Below are positions 1-10,587 of a stretch of 64,000 nt of DNA, piece after piece. The DNA comes from Clitopilus passeckerianus (lineage: Eukaryota > Basidiomycota > Agaricomycetes > Agaricales > Entolomataceae), in assembly GCA_944990035.1 (NCBI GenBank), contig CALYLX010000008.1, positions 496,001-560,000 on the forward strand. The letters are read 5' to 3'. Made by a program: the position numbers and the translations under genes. The notes under the pieces were generated by a model. The model saw only the letters and a program-made list of their open reading frames with translations, did not search any database and was not told the DNA's origin. The stretch's first letter is position 1, and every line of letters begins with the position of its first letter.

Positions 1-1
1 C

Positions 2-64
2 CGAGAAGGAACGGCCGTCTTTCTCGATGCACTGCAGAAGATCGCGCTGCGGATGCGGGCCTAA
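2..64 (+). CDS. Possible 3' end of a protein-coding exon (partial, left edge)
   Basis: Frame 2 is open from the window edge for 20 codons and ends in TAA at 62-64. The residues (RE-GTAVFLDALQKIALRMRA) read like a helical C-terminus, with G/C-rich third positions as expected for coding sequence. Nothing identifies the family. This could equally be a chance open stretch; sequence to the left is needed to decide. Confidence 0.25.
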   Translation, partial: REGTAVFLDALQKIALRMRA

Positions 65-1219
65 CCATCGACAAACTCAGGAACACGAACCGATCTTGAA
101 CCTAGGGGGACAACCTCAATCTCTCTTCCGACTGAGAGGCCAGTTCGTCAACGTCGTTCCCTGATTCATGCCCTCCTCACCACCGCTGGATGCCAACACG
201 GCGCTTTCAGCTTTTTATCAACAAACTATCAGGCACTCGAGCCTATAAAGAAGCTTCGACATCTCTTCTTTAGCTAGTCTGCGATGGAATAGATGTTTCC
301 CGTCGATAAAACAGACGAGCGTGGACGAAAGCAACCAGGTGGTCAACTTTCGCACCTCAGTCTACATTCGCAACTTCGTAGGTTCTCGCGGCAAGAAGTA
401 GATCTCAGGAACAGGATTCCTATCTAAGAGACACGATGCAGCTAGAAGAGAGTAGGGTAGAGAGAAGCTAGTCTTCTCCATCCTTGGGAGCGTGGCTGGT
501 CCGATGTAGCGCCCTCTTTCAAGACTGCAAAGGTCTCTCTTCGGTCGCGAGATACAACGAAGAACACGAGCGCGGATGGTTTCGTCGATGGGTTAGCTTC
601 TTTGAAGGCTTTTCCGAGTGCTACGATAGGGTATGGTGATTGAAGGGTCAGAAAGCGTGAGTGTAGCGTGTTGGAAGTCAGCGGTGGGGAGGAGGATATG
701 AAGCAGGAAACAACGAACGCGGATGTGGCAGATCACGAGAGATCAGGGGGAGCCCACAAGCCAAAGTTCACTCGTTTTCAAGAGTTCAACAATCTTTTTC
801 ATTTCGGAGTCAAGACCGCCTACAGCAACAGCAGTCGGCTCAATGTCGTTTACGGGTCAGCAACCAACCCCGCGACCATCACCCAAGTTTTCCCGGCCGC
901 GTACTTTACGGCAGGAAATTTCGGTTGGTCGAGGATGCAGTTTGGTGGGGTGGAGATGTAAGAGCAGGAGGGCGGGCGGGCGTTGGAGCGGAGAGGAGCT
1001 GAGCAGGTTGAGGAAGTGACGGGGAGTTGTGCGAAGGCCGTGGTTGGCGGAGAGGGATCGCGAAGCATAGCCTGGATGAAGTCAAGAATTCACGGGTGAC
1101 GACTTCTGTGTGGATGCAGTGGAGTGGAGGGTGATAAAAAGTTGGAGGAGACGGTTGGGAAGATGGACAATGTCCAACGTGGAACAAGGTGCCTAAACCT
1201 AAGCAAGGCGAAGCGGATA
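65..1219. other. Intergenic, no supported gene
   Basis: Several 70-150 codon frames overlap on both strands here. None has a recognisable domain, codon pattern or splice structure. The stretch becomes G-rich on the plus strand towards its right end. Confidence 0.5.
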
Positions 1220-1890
1220 CACGTCGCCATTTGGAGTTCGGGAAGATCTGGTCATATTGTGGACAAATCAGGGAGAGTACATACTCTCCCGTCGAGGGTT
1301 GCGGGGCCGCTCGACTACTCCATTCTTTGCGATGGCCAGAACTTTCTATCATACATCAAGACGACAAGCATCTGTTTCCTTTTCGCGGCGGGGAGCAGGC
1401 GGGTTGAGGTTGCAGGGTGCGGGGATAGAGATGAGGAGGTGGTGGGTTTGGGATGAGGACATATTCCTGTCAAGGAGGAGGTACGCCATTGTGGGCTGTA
1501 GAAGTAAGGCTCGTTCCTCTTCTGTCAGCTGCACACCTTCAAGACCGTCGACGGTTTGCGGGGCCGTTCGACATTGCAATGGACTCCTCTCTCGTTGTTC
1601 ATCAAGACGACAAGAAACATCAATTCCTTTCAAACGTGGCGAGGCGGGGGCACACGAAGGTGGCGACGACGTGGAGGCGAAGGTGGTGATGAGGTTCGGG
1701 TTTGGTCATATCACGGTCAAAGTGGGGGTGTGCCATCGTAGGCTGAAGGAGTGAGGCTCGTTCCACTGCTGTCAGTTGCACATCTCCAGGGATCATCGAC
1801 GGTTGCGGGGCTGTTCGGCATCTTATTCTTTGCGATGGCCAAAAGTTCTTATTTCTCATCAAGAGGTCAAGAACCACCTATCGCCTTCAC
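1220..1890. repeat. Three diverged tandem repeat units, about 250 bp each
   Basis: A landmark close to 'gacggttgcggggc-gttcg' recurs at about 1292, 1550 and 1798. Each time it is followed by a diverged block with 'catcaaga-gacaaga' and 'ttcctttc'-like sequence, and preceded by 'gtcatat' and 'gtaaggctcgttcc' blocks (second and third units). The period is about 250 bp, and the first unit lacks about 45 bp. No reading frame is conserved between units, so this looks like duplicated non-coding DNA. Confidence 0.6.
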
Positions 1891-2215
1891 AAGTGGCGTC
1901 CCTTCTGTTGCTTCCCTGGCCTGCGGGCTGAAGGGGTGGGGCGTAATTGTTCGTGCTATGGGAGGAGGGTTGGAAGGAGGCGCACTTTTTTATATTCTTG
2001 TTCTTTTCTTTCGGATTTGGGGGCTTGATCAGCATTACACATGTTGGCCAAGAAAGGACTACTACATTTCTATAGCATTATTGTATACTAGTGAAATTCA
2101 TACTATGAAGACATGTTTTACACACTTCGTATAGTTTGAGTTGAAAGGTTCTATTTTCAACTTCATGTATCGGCCAATCAAGACCTCGCTGAGATACAGT
2201 ATCGTGCTCTACCAT
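1891..2215. other. Intergenic, 3' flank of the F-box gene
   Basis: AT-richer sequence downstream of the minus-strand F-box gene. I see no gene in it. Confidence 0.5.
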
Positions 2216-4045
2216 CTACCTAGTTCGCATACTCTGCGTTAAGTGGCAGATTATAGAATCATTATAGATACCACTACCCCTCGAGATGATTGTAGTTCGG
2301 TCAAAGGCCCCATCTTTCTTGTCAAACCCGGAGTACCCTAAGAAGTTCTCTGCCCTTTTTTGAGCATCAAAGCCGATATTTGTCACGGAAACGGTGTCTA
2401 TACCGAAGCCAATTTGACTTCGCCAATCGAAGAAGTCTTTTATTGTGTCTGAACGATATATGGAACATGATCCAGGTTCCTTGAAGGTGACCGACCGAAG
2501 GGATGGGAACAGAGGTGATTCGGTGCTTTGCCAGTGGCGGAGAACGGGGAGCAGGACGGTGTCTGTGAAACCATTAATTTGCAGCGAAGTAAGATTCCCG
2601 AAGTGGATCAACTCTTCTGTCAGGGACGGGTATTCGTCTGGATCCAATTCCCGATCGAAGAGGATCTCGAGTTCGGTCACGTTGGTGTAATCGGTGGGCA
2701 GAAGGCGGAAGAGGCCGAAAAAAACCGGTAGGTCAACGAAGTCGTTGTGGAGCCCTATCGATATAAGTGGCATGGAGATGCTGGAATTGGGAGGGGTATA
2801 TATGCCTGATTCATCGACGAGACTCTCTGAAGAGACAGAGAGATCGATTTCTTCGAGCTGTGCTACTTCTTGATAGGTGCTGTAGCGGATTGCGAGTTTA
2901 CCCGGGAATTCCTTCCTATCCTTGAAGGTAGCGTCAATGAAACGGGACATGCGATGCTTCTCTATAGGGGACAATATCTCCTCGATAAGTTCAAAACGGA
3001 GGGCACATTCTGGCGGCAACAATAGAAGGTCAAGGAAATCCAAGCAGGCGGTGATTGAACCTGCCAAGGTAACCATCTGGAGCTGATTCAGGCAGACTCT
3101 GGTTGTCGTTGGCGGGGGAGGGCCTTCAAGGAATCCATCCCATATGCTGAGCCATCTGAGATTTGGGAGATGGCGTAGCAAATCAAGCCAACGCCCAAAA
3201 TCCATCTTCAGGCCATCGGCTACCACTCGGAGATCGAGAAGATTGGGTAGGGCTGGTAGAGGTGAACAATCAATAGGGAGCCTGCTGGTACTGATACTAT
3301 GCAAGCATGGTGCGTTGATAGCGATAGGGGGATGATCAATCAAAACCGAGGGTATGCACTCGCGGAAGAAATTGATTTCTTCTAAGTGGGGTAGGTGTCG
3401 TCGGTGGAAGCTGGAGGAGACGATCTCCCAATGACTGTCTTCCCCACTATCGTAGCTGAACACTCGAATGCGCTGGATATCTCGAAGAACTCGTTTCAAA
3501 ATGAGAGTTTGCTCGGTTGGATAGCGCCATTCAGCTTCGAGTCGGATGGGTCTGGCAAATGTCCCGAAGTCGATCAGAGATGGAGAAGAGCGTTGCAAGA
3601 GCTCGTCGATCCAATCCAGGGAGTCGTCATTGTAGTCAATACATTGTGCCCATAGCGGCTTGCATTCAAAAGCGCTCTGCCTCCACCATCGGGACACTTG
3701 CGATAGGCTTAGCAGGGTTGTTTGCCGTTCGGAGGGCGTGACGCCGCTGAGAGTAGTGATCGCGATTATCTTGAAAAGAAGCTCTTGGGGAAGGAGGAAT
3801 ATGGACTGGTTATAGGATTGCCGGGATGTGTGGCCTCCAGCTTGGTTTGGAAGCGACACGAAAGCATGGGGCGATCCGCAGCTGGGACGACTATTCGAGT
3901 CAGGTGCAGGTTTATCTGAAGCGACCTGTTGGCTACGATCGGTGCCATCCATAGGACACAGTCCAGTGCCAGAATCTGCCATCTCTTGGCCACCGTCAAT
4001 CGAAGACTCTCGGGGATTAGAGAGGTTGCCATCCATTTGGCCCAA
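2216..4045 (-). CDS. F-box protein, Agaricomycete paralogue family, copy 1
   Basis: Single-exon frame of 609 residues. An F-box lies at about residues 80-135 (starting SIFLLPQELLFKIIAI, with the typical SQVSRWWRQ core). It is followed by about 450 residues of irregular leucine-rich sequence of the kind found in mushroom F-box/LRR proteins. F-box proteins usually bind Skp1 and present substrates to a cullin ubiquitin ligase; the target here is unknown. The next gene (4428-6203) is a tandem paralogue sharing the F-box, the motif LQRSSPSLIDFGTF and the overall layout. M1 and M4 are both possible starts; nothing decides between them. Confidence 0.8.
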   Translation of the reverse strand: MGQMDGNLSNPRESSIDGGQEMADSGTGLCPMDGTDRSQQVASDKPAPDSNSRPSCGSPHAFVSLPNQAGGHTSRQSYNQSIFLLPQELLFKIIAITTLSGVTPSERQTTLLSLSQVSRWWRQSAFECKPLWAQCIDYNDDSLDWIDELLQRSSPSLIDFGTFARPIRLEAEWRYPTEQTLILKRVLRDIQRIRVFSYDSGEDSHWEIVSSSFHRRHLPHLEEINFFRECIPSVLIDHPPIAINAPCLHSISTSRLPIDCSPLPALPNLLDLRVVADGLKMDFGRWLDLLRHLPNLRWLSIWDGFLEGPPPPTTTRVCLNQLQMVTLAGSITACLDFLDLLLLPPECALRFELIEEILSPIEKHRMSRFIDATFKDRKEFPGKLAIRYSTYQEVAQLEEIDLSVSSESLVDESGIYTPPNSSISMPLISIGLHNDFVDLPVFFGLFRLLPTDYTNVTELEILFDRELDPDEYPSLTEELIHFGNLTSLQINGFTDTVLLPVLRHWQSTESPLFPSLRSVTFKEPGSCSIYRSDTIKDFFDWRSQIGFGIDTVSVTNIGFDAQKRAENFLGYSGFDKKDGAFDRTTIISRGSGIYNDSIICHLTQSMRTR

Positions 4046-4427
4046 TATCTCTGAACCTCATCATATACGGAGCTGAGGATATGTACGGGATACGACGATT
4101 AGATGAAAGGCTCACCAGTTCTGTGATGATGGCGCAGAGAAAGATTCCTGGCGCCTAATGGATATGATGATTCAAATCAGGTCAACCAATCTTTTGGCGT
4201 GCCTAATTTATAAACAGCCTATCACAACTCGAAAGTCCGACATTTCGCTCCTTTACCAGTATCCATTCACCTCTTTTGAAAACGGGATCGATGATCGACG
4301 TAACTAGCACCTCCGATGATCCCATTCATCGACAAGATTGCAAAAAAATGCACATAGCAACATTTGTGTATTTCCCCTGCCCGGCTGTCAGTGTTGTGTC
4401 GAGATATTGTGCCTCGGATTTTCGTGT
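4046..4427. other. Spacer between the two F-box paralogues
   Basis: Holds the putative promoter of copy 1 (right-to-left transcription) and the 3' flank of copy 2. The sequence 'gattcaaatcaggtcaac' near 4170 is nearly repeated near 6290, so the 5' flank was duplicated with the gene. No other feature seen. Confidence 0.5.
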
Positions 4428-6203
4428 CTAAAAGAATACAAGATCTTCTGTAGTTTGAAGAGCATTATACTTCTCAGCGAACCCCTCTTCCTGCCGATCA
4501 AACCCAATGAGTTTGAAGAACTCCTCTGTCCTTTCCAGAGGATCAGAGCCATAATATACGACATATATAGTGCCAATAGGTAACCCAAGTCCAATTCGCC
4601 ATTGTAAAAAGTCTTTGATTACTTCTGCACCGGTAGGTGAAAGAGATCCCGTGTCTTTGAAGCTGATCGACTTCAGCAATGGGAACAAAGGTGACTCTGT
4701 GCTTTGGCGGAGGATTGGCAATATAGATGCGTCCGCGCCGCCAATGAATCGTAGTGAAGTGAGATTCTCGAACGCTCGGAACTTTTCTGCAAGCAACCTG
4801 CCTTCGTCCGGCGCTAGGTCGCGATCGCTATCAAAGAAAATGTCGAGCTTCGTCACATCGGTGTAATCAGAAGAGAGCAGAGTGAGGAAGGTGAGGAGAA
4901 GGGGGAAATTCGCAGGCCCGACTCGCCTTAATGTGAGAAGCGGGACAGAAACGGTAGCCGGGGGAATGTACATTCCGAATATATTGAAGGGTAGGTCTGA
5001 CTGGTAGGTGGCAGGTGTGACTTGAATCCCGTTTGTGTTGGAGATTTCGCCCGAAGAGCTAGGCATGTCAACTTCGCCCACGTAGGCCGGTTCGTAAACG
5101 TGGCTGTGAAACATACTGATTTTTCGGGTGAATCTACTCCTGGACTTGACGACAGCAGTCATATAATGAGCGATACGGTTCTCGCTTGAAGGCGGTAACT
5201 CTCCTCTATCTGTAATTTCGAGTTGAAGGCTACATTTCGGCGGTAGAACCAAAAGTTCAAGGAAATCCAAGGAGATGGTGACCGAACCAGCCAGGACTAG
5301 CATCTGAAGATGATCGAGTCGGACCTTGGATATCTCTGATGGCCGACTCGTGCCTTCAGCGAGAACGTCGCAAATGGTGAGCCATCTGAGGTTCGGAAGG
5401 TTGTGTAGTAGATTAAGCCAATCTCCATAATCTATTCTCAGCCCACCGGGCATTATACGAAGATTTTGCAGGTTGCGGAGAGCAAGGAGGGGTATGTGAT
5501 CGATTGAGGGTCTGCCCAAACAGATATGTTGCAAGCGTGGGGCATTCAGAGTAATTGGGGAATGGGCAATCGAAGCCTGGGCCGCCGCCGTGCTCTCGGT
5601 GCGAAAAAAAATTGATCGCCTCCAGGGAAACGGTAGGTGTCGTTGGTGGAAGCTGGAGAATATGACATCCCAGTGGCTATCCTCGTCGGAAAAGTAGCTG
5701 AACACTCGAATTCTCTGGATCTCCCGGAGAACCCGATTCAATATCTGAGTTTGCACAGATGAATCGGGCCGTTCAGAAGCGAATAGGAAAGGTCTGGAAA
5801 AGGTCCCAAAATCCATCAGGGATGGAGAAGAGCGTTGTAGAAGCTCGCCGATCCACGTCAGGGAATCGTTGTTGTAATCGATACAGCTTGACCATAGAGG
5901 CTTGCAAGCGAGAGCGTCCTGTCTCCACCACCGACAAACATGCGATATGCTCAGTAAGGTTGCCTGGCGCTCCTTAGGCTTGATAGAAACGTCGGTACGA
6001 GTGGCCGTTGTTATAATCCTGAGAAAGATATCATCAGGGAGAAGGAATATCGAGCAACGGTAGGATTGTTGATTTTCGACCGCCTTGCTGCCACCTGCTT
6101 GATTTGAAATAGACCCCATGCCCAGGGAAGCGAGGGATTCCGCCAGCTCGTGGTCACCGTTATCCGAGGTAGCATCCATCGCGCTCGAAACTCTGAACCC
6201 CAA
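4428..6203 (-). CDS. F-box protein, Agaricomycete paralogue family, copy 2
   Basis: Single-exon frame of 591 residues and tandem paralogue of the gene to its left. The F-box (about residues 50-110) contains SIFLLPDDIFLRIIT and SHVCRWWRQDAL. The leucine-rich C-terminal part aligns with copy 1 throughout. A start at M9 (6179) fits the paralogue best. One short stretch near 5604-5635 appears to be read in a shifted frame: the paralogue has LEEINFF, whereas here the frame reads PWRRSIFF, and LEAINFF is encoded one base away. An 8-base A run sits at the point where the frames realign. Role inferred as an SCF substrate adaptor with unknown target. Confidence 0.78.
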   Translation of the reverse strand: MGFRVSSAMDATSDNGDHELAESLASLGMGSISNQAGGSKAVENQQSYRCSIFLLPDDIFLRIITTATRTDVSIKPKERQATLLSISHVCRWWRQDALACKPLWSSCIDYNNDSLTWIGELLQRSSPSLMDFGTFSRPFLFASERPDSSVQTQILNRVLREIQRIRVFSYFSDEDSHWDVIFSSFHQRHLPFPWRRSIFFRTESTAAAQASIAHSPITLNAPRLQHICLGRPSIDHIPLLALRNLQNLRIMPGGLRIDYGDWLNLLHNLPNLRWLTICDVLAEGTSRPSEISKVRLDHLQMLVLAGSVTISLDFLELLVLPPKCSLQLEITDRGELPPSSENRIAHYMTAVVKSRSRFTRKISMFHSHVYEPAYVGEVDMPSSSGEISNTNGIQVTPATYQSDLPFNIFGMYIPPATVSVPLLTLRRVGPANFPLLLTFLTLLSSDYTDVTKLDIFFDSDRDLAPDEGRLLAEKFRAFENLTSLRFIGGADASILPILRQSTESPLFPLLKSISFKDTGSLSPTGAEVIKDFLQWRIGLGLPIGTIYVVYYGSDPLERTEEFFKLIGFDRQEEGFAEKYNALQTTEDLVFF

Positions 6204-6416
6204 CAGTGTACGGATCTGAGGAATGAAAAGCTTCAGCCAGGCCCTGTGGTGATCGTGCAGAGAAAGATTGTTGATGCCTATTGTTATTGATTCAAATCAG
6301 GCCAACGTTACCGGCGACCGCCTAGTAATTGTAACGACCTTTCGCCGCAACTTTGCCCAGCAAATTGGAATCCATTAAGTTGCCATTATTAGGTCGTTTC
6401 AAGTACAATTGTTGTG

Positions 6417-7253
6417 CTACGCTTTATGCTGGACTGCAGTCTCAACGTAGCTAGCGCCTCCGATAATCTCCTTCAACGACGGGACCGCCGAAATCTGCTC
6501 ATAGTGCTTCACAACATTCGGGTACTTCTCCCTCCCTGCGACGTCGAGAGTCGTGTTGAGAGATGTCTTAATGGCGCTTCCAAGAACAAGATCGGCCAGC
6601 GTGATGTTATCTCCGACCAGGAAGGTACGTCCCTCGAGGTGCTTGTTTATCGTAGAAAGAGTACGATCTTCTCGAGATTGCAGAAATTTGTCAAGCTATG
6701 GCGCCTGTTAACCATGTCCTGAGGTATTGGCGAATTCAATCCCTACCTCTTCAGTGTAAGAACCAAGGGCGTTGATCCGCCAGTTGTAAAGGAAAAGCGT
6801 GTTGAAGCGGAGTTCGGTATCAATGAGGTGGACCCATTGGTCTACCAGTGCTTGATCCTCTAGCGCCTTGGGTAGAAGCCCAGACTCAGGAGCAAGGGCG
6901 GCAACTTTAACATCTTGGTAGGTATATGCATGATGGAGGCCCGGCCAATTGACCTACAGTAGTGAGCAACAGCCAGGCCTTCAAAAAGAGCGAACCCCGG
7001 TTTGCTCTTGAACGCAGGGATCTTTCCGTGGGGGAAGATCTTGAGGAAGTCCTCCTTCTTGTTATCTTGCATGTGGGTATACTCTGGCTGATCGACGACC
7101 AGCCCGGTGTACGCAAGCACCGAATGAACCTGTAAAAAGGTAAGAAGAATCAGCTTTCTGTCAGCTCCGCGAAGGGCGCGAACGCGGTGGGATACTGACC
7201 ACACGAGCGGCGCCATTGTCAGCGGGAGCGTAGAGATCGCCAATGGAGGTCAT
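6417..7253 (-). CDS. GST of the eEF1B-gamma class (GST domain only)
   Basis: Four exons (7253-7200, 7129-6958, 6913-6747, 6695-6417) with clean GT-AG introns give a 223-residue protein. The start reads MTSIGDLYAPADNG. The thioredoxin-like half contains FPHGKIPAF (the cis-Pro loop) and LFEGLAVAHYY. The helical half contains EDQALVDQWVHLID and LVGDNITLADL. These are signatures of the N-terminal GST portion of translation factor eEF1B-gamma. The full-length factor is about 400 residues and ends in a separate EF1G domain, which is absent: the stop follows the GST fold directly (VQHKA). It is therefore likely a stand-alone fungal EFB-gamma-type GST acting in detoxification or redox metabolism, not the translation factor. 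Substrate unknown. Confidence 0.85.
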
Positions 7254-8458
7254 CGTGTCGAAGCAACAAACAGAGGATTCGAGGGGATAATATGAGAAAC
7301 CGATTTCTCTACCGTCCCTGCTCAATTCTACCGTGCCTTTATACATTTCCTACTCTCTACCATCTCCCCAGCCCTGAAACTCAGGCTGGTCGTCCATCGA
7401 GAGCACCAGGCGCGTATCCGAGTCAGACCGCTTGGAGAAACCTAGGAGAGCTTGGTAATATCTCTAGGACGAGTTGATGACTGGCCGAGCAGAACACTAA
7501 GCAGAAAACCTGAATAAGAGTGATAGATTATGGTCCCAGTGTGCTCTCGTGTGTGCCTTGCGATGTTTATCATTTCCTCGTAAGTCTTCGGAGCAGGATG
7601 CGAAGAGGAGCTCCGATAGAAAGGGTCGGATAGGCATAGTATTATTCAAGCTGAGAGAACGAGTATGGATTCGCTCATGGATCGTTGGGCTAGAATTGTC
7701 GAGTCATTTCCATCAGGAGGAAACAATATCAGAGAAAGCGAACGAATTCCATTTCTGAGTATGCCTTTCCTCATTACGAGCCCTCCATCTTCTAATCGGA
7801 AAAGTACCCAGCCCAGCAATGCCTATCATTCAGGACGGTGGAGGTTCAGAGTAAAGAAAGTGACCAAGCTTCAGAAAGGGTGTATAACTCGCTCGGCAAC
7901 CGGCAACAGTATAACCGGTCCATTGAAGGGGGTGCCAATTCCGAAAAAATTCACATCTACCGAAATCTTTATTTATTCTATTAGCAAGGCAACCTACGTA
8001 AAGTAACTACATAAAAACTACGAAAAACATATAGTACGTGACTGAAGGCATTATGTGCGTCAAAGGGCAGAAAGGGAGGAAGACATGATAACAGGCATCA
8101 ACTAGTTACTAAAGTAAATCGTCCGTCTGAGGCGAAGGAGGAAGGTGGTATTAGGTGAAGAGGTTAAAGTAAAGTAAAGGAAATAATGGGCGGTATATTA
8201 GGTGTGAAAGAAAATACTCGTCCAATGCGAATGTCCAATGTCCAATGTCTGGTGATTGCGGTTCATATGTACTTTTGAAGTGTCAAGGTCCACTGAGGAT
8301 GAGGGGGATAAATAATGCATGGGTGTAATATTCGTGATTTGATTGGGAGGGTTCTTCGGATGGAGGGATACCAGATCCCTTGGCATGACCAGATGCTTTT
8401 TGTTGAAAGTTGGAACATTTTTTTTGGCTTTCGTCGACGAGGGAAACTGGGTTCTGGA
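7254..8458. other. Intergenic, no supported gene
   Basis: About 1.2 kb between the GST 5' end and the 3' end of the next gene. Short frames occur on both strands (for example 7549-7758 and 7665-8006), but none shows a domain, plausible introns or conserved motifs. The right part (7960-8260) is AT-rich, as expected for 3' flanking DNA. Confidence 0.5.
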
Positions 8459-9410
8459 TTAGGTCTCCTTCCGATCTTCATCAACATCCATCTCCGCAGT
8501 AAGCGACAACGCGCGTTCACGACCTTTGGCTGCGGGATGCGCCCCTGGAGGAGTCGCCGACACCGGTGCGCGGTCAGAGAAAGGTCCCCTCGCGAAGCCC
8601 CAGCCGAGGATTGGAGAGGAAGGGGACGACGGAGTTGATGGGGAGTCATGCGGAAAACTGCCATCCGCAGGTGCTGTCCATGATCTTCCACCACATCGGG
8701 CAGATGGGGGTAATGCAGGGATGGCAGGAAGGGGAGCAGAGGGAGGCGGCGTTGGTGGGGCGGGGAGCACCATAGAAGCTAGGCGACGACTGACTTGTCG
8801 TAGTTTCCTGCGGGCGAGCAAAAAAAAATTAGTTTTGGAATGAAGAGGGCAAATGAGAAGAACAGTACCTAGAGCCACCAACACTCCCACTCCTCATCCT
8901 TCCAACAAGACTCGTGGCGTGAGATGCGACGTTGCCCAAGCCAATCCCATATTTTTTCCCAGAAGCACTAGTCACACTACCACTTCGCGCTCGTGATGCG
9001 GCGGGGTTAGGAAGGTGCATCTGGACCTGCAAAGCATTGCTGGCGTTCCTTGCTGGCGAACGGATGGCGCTTATAGGCGACGAACCCAGCGTCACGCTAG
9101 ACTTGCGTTTCCTAAGCCGTGGTTTATCCTGTGTCGGTGTTCTGCAAATGGGAATCGGCTCAGACGCGTTCAACGAGTCCGATTTTTGCGAAGAGTAGGT
9201 GTGAGGTGTAGGCGTAATATCCCTATCCACGAATCGCCTTTTTTCGGTGCTCTCCTCGTCGTGGTCATCGCCAATTTCAATGTTGAGTTCAATGTCACAG
9301 TCATTGTCCACTGGACTCGGCGTATTGGATGAATCGTTGAAGGCGGGGGAGTTGCATTTTGGGGCAGCGAGGAGGCCAGAAGAGAAGAAAGCAGAGTAGG
9401 TCGTCGCCAT
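8459..9410 (-). CDS. Ser/Pro-rich protein of unknown function
   Basis: Two exons (9410-8869 and 8807-8459) give 296 residues; the intron has GTACTG and CGCAG ends. No catalytic domain is visible. The N-terminal third is acidic (DIELNIEIGDDHDEES). The middle holds basic, phosphorylation-prone blocks (LRKRKSSVTLGSSPISAIRSP, and repeated RSGSV units twice). The C-terminal part is proline-rich, then a short acidic end (AEMDVDEDRKET). The composition suggests a regulated, largely disordered protein. I do not recognise the family and give no function. Confidence 0.6.
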
Positions 9411-9698
9411 CGTCGAGACGGGTCGTGTTTTTGCGGAACAAAGAAATGGATTTGGGAGAGGGTAAGAAAAGACAGGGGTGTTGGGCCACGATATCTATAA
9501 AAATGAACATTACATAATGAACGCGTCGCGTAACCACCCAAAGCCCGACGTGTATGGTAGCAACGAGGCTACGACCCTGAAAACGTTAACATTGGGCGAG
9601 CCGAATAGAGGACAATGCCGCTCCGGTAAGTGCGGGGAGGTCGAGAAAAATATGAGAAAGATTCAGCCCTCGAGCTACTTGGAACAGGCAAAAGGTAA
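9411..9698. other. Spacer between the unknown gene and tRNA-Ile
   Basis: Putative promoter of the minus-strand gene to the left and the 3' flank of the tRNA. No gene seen. Confidence 0.4.
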
Positions 9699-9772
9699 TG
9701 GCCAACGTGGGGATCGAACCCAAGACCTTCGCGTTATTAGCACGACGCTCTAACCAACTGAGCTAGTCGGCC
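9699..9772 (-). tRNA. tRNA-Ile (anticodon AAU)
   Basis: Read on the minus strand, the 74-nt sequence folds as a cloverleaf. The acceptor stem GGCCGAC pairs fully (one G-U) with GTTGGCC, followed by A73. The D arm is GCTC-AGTTGGTTA-GAGC. The anticodon stem TCGTG/CGCGA encloses the loop CTAATAA with anticodon AAT. The T arm TTGGG-TTCGATC-CCCAC has one mismatch at its outer pair. The internal A box (TAGCTCAGTTGG) and B box (GGTTCGATCCC) needed for Pol III are present. There is no intron. Confidence 0.95.
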
Positions 9773-10587
9773 ATGCAAACATGCGGTAAAGATAAACTCA
9801 GAGCTCCACGGATGTTGAGTTGCAGCGATGAAGACAACGCCCAGCACTCTCCCATGTCAGTCCACAAAATTCCACGAGTAACCTGGAGTCCGCGTGAAGC
9901 ACTCTGTCCCGCCGAACGAAGATGCCGACCGTATCTGGGCGATATCCGGTGCCATGGAAGTGGTTGGGGAAACAACGATAGTTGAAACGTCCTTTTGACC
10001 GCCTTCAAATAATACAAACGACTTGTGGGTCAAGGTTGTTGATAAAAAATCACAGATCTTTGAATAAGACAAGGACTAGATTGAGATTCAAGGTATATCC
10101 AAGGAGACGATACCATGGTTTCCAGCAAGGCATTTGAAAAACAAAGGGTGCATGAAGATGCCCCGATCTCGTAGATATGTCCCTGTGCTGGAAGGTACCA
10201 TACTGTGAGTCTCCCGCGACTGTCTCTCGAGCGTTGTGCGATCTCCGCACGTCTGCAACGGAGTTCTGGGAAATATTCTGCACAGCCGTGCGACGATCGC
10301 CACAAGAAACCAGGTGGGCACGGTAAAAATATAGTTAGCTCCCGAGCCTCTTGACCAATAAAATGAATTGAAATTTAAGCGCCGTAATGATTTATCCCGC
10401 AAGTTCTAGCAATTTCTCGAGGATGCTGGTGGTGGTCGATTGCAAAGATTGAGCCGATCAAGAAATTCGTGATCAGCGCGGAAGCCTCGTGCCGGGCTGC
10501 CTTTGACCATTGACCACCTTCACAGCAGCTAAAAGGCTTGCTGTCGCATATCGAGGACTTTTCATACCTGATACCTTAGCTTTCAAC
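9773..10587. other. Intergenic, promoter side of the DnaJ gene
   Basis: About 0.8 kb between the tRNA 5' end and the co-chaperone start. Overlapping minus-strand frames up to about 100 codons carry no recognisable domain. The 3' part is presumably the promoter of the plus-strand gene. Confidence 0.45.

Noticed and set aside
668..1754. Overlapping 100-165 codon frames at the left end
   Set aside because: They run through G-rich tandem repeats on both strands with no shared frame between repeat units.
6417..7253. Full translation elongation factor 1-gamma
   Set aside because: The EF1G C-terminal domain is missing and the stop codon follows the GST fold.
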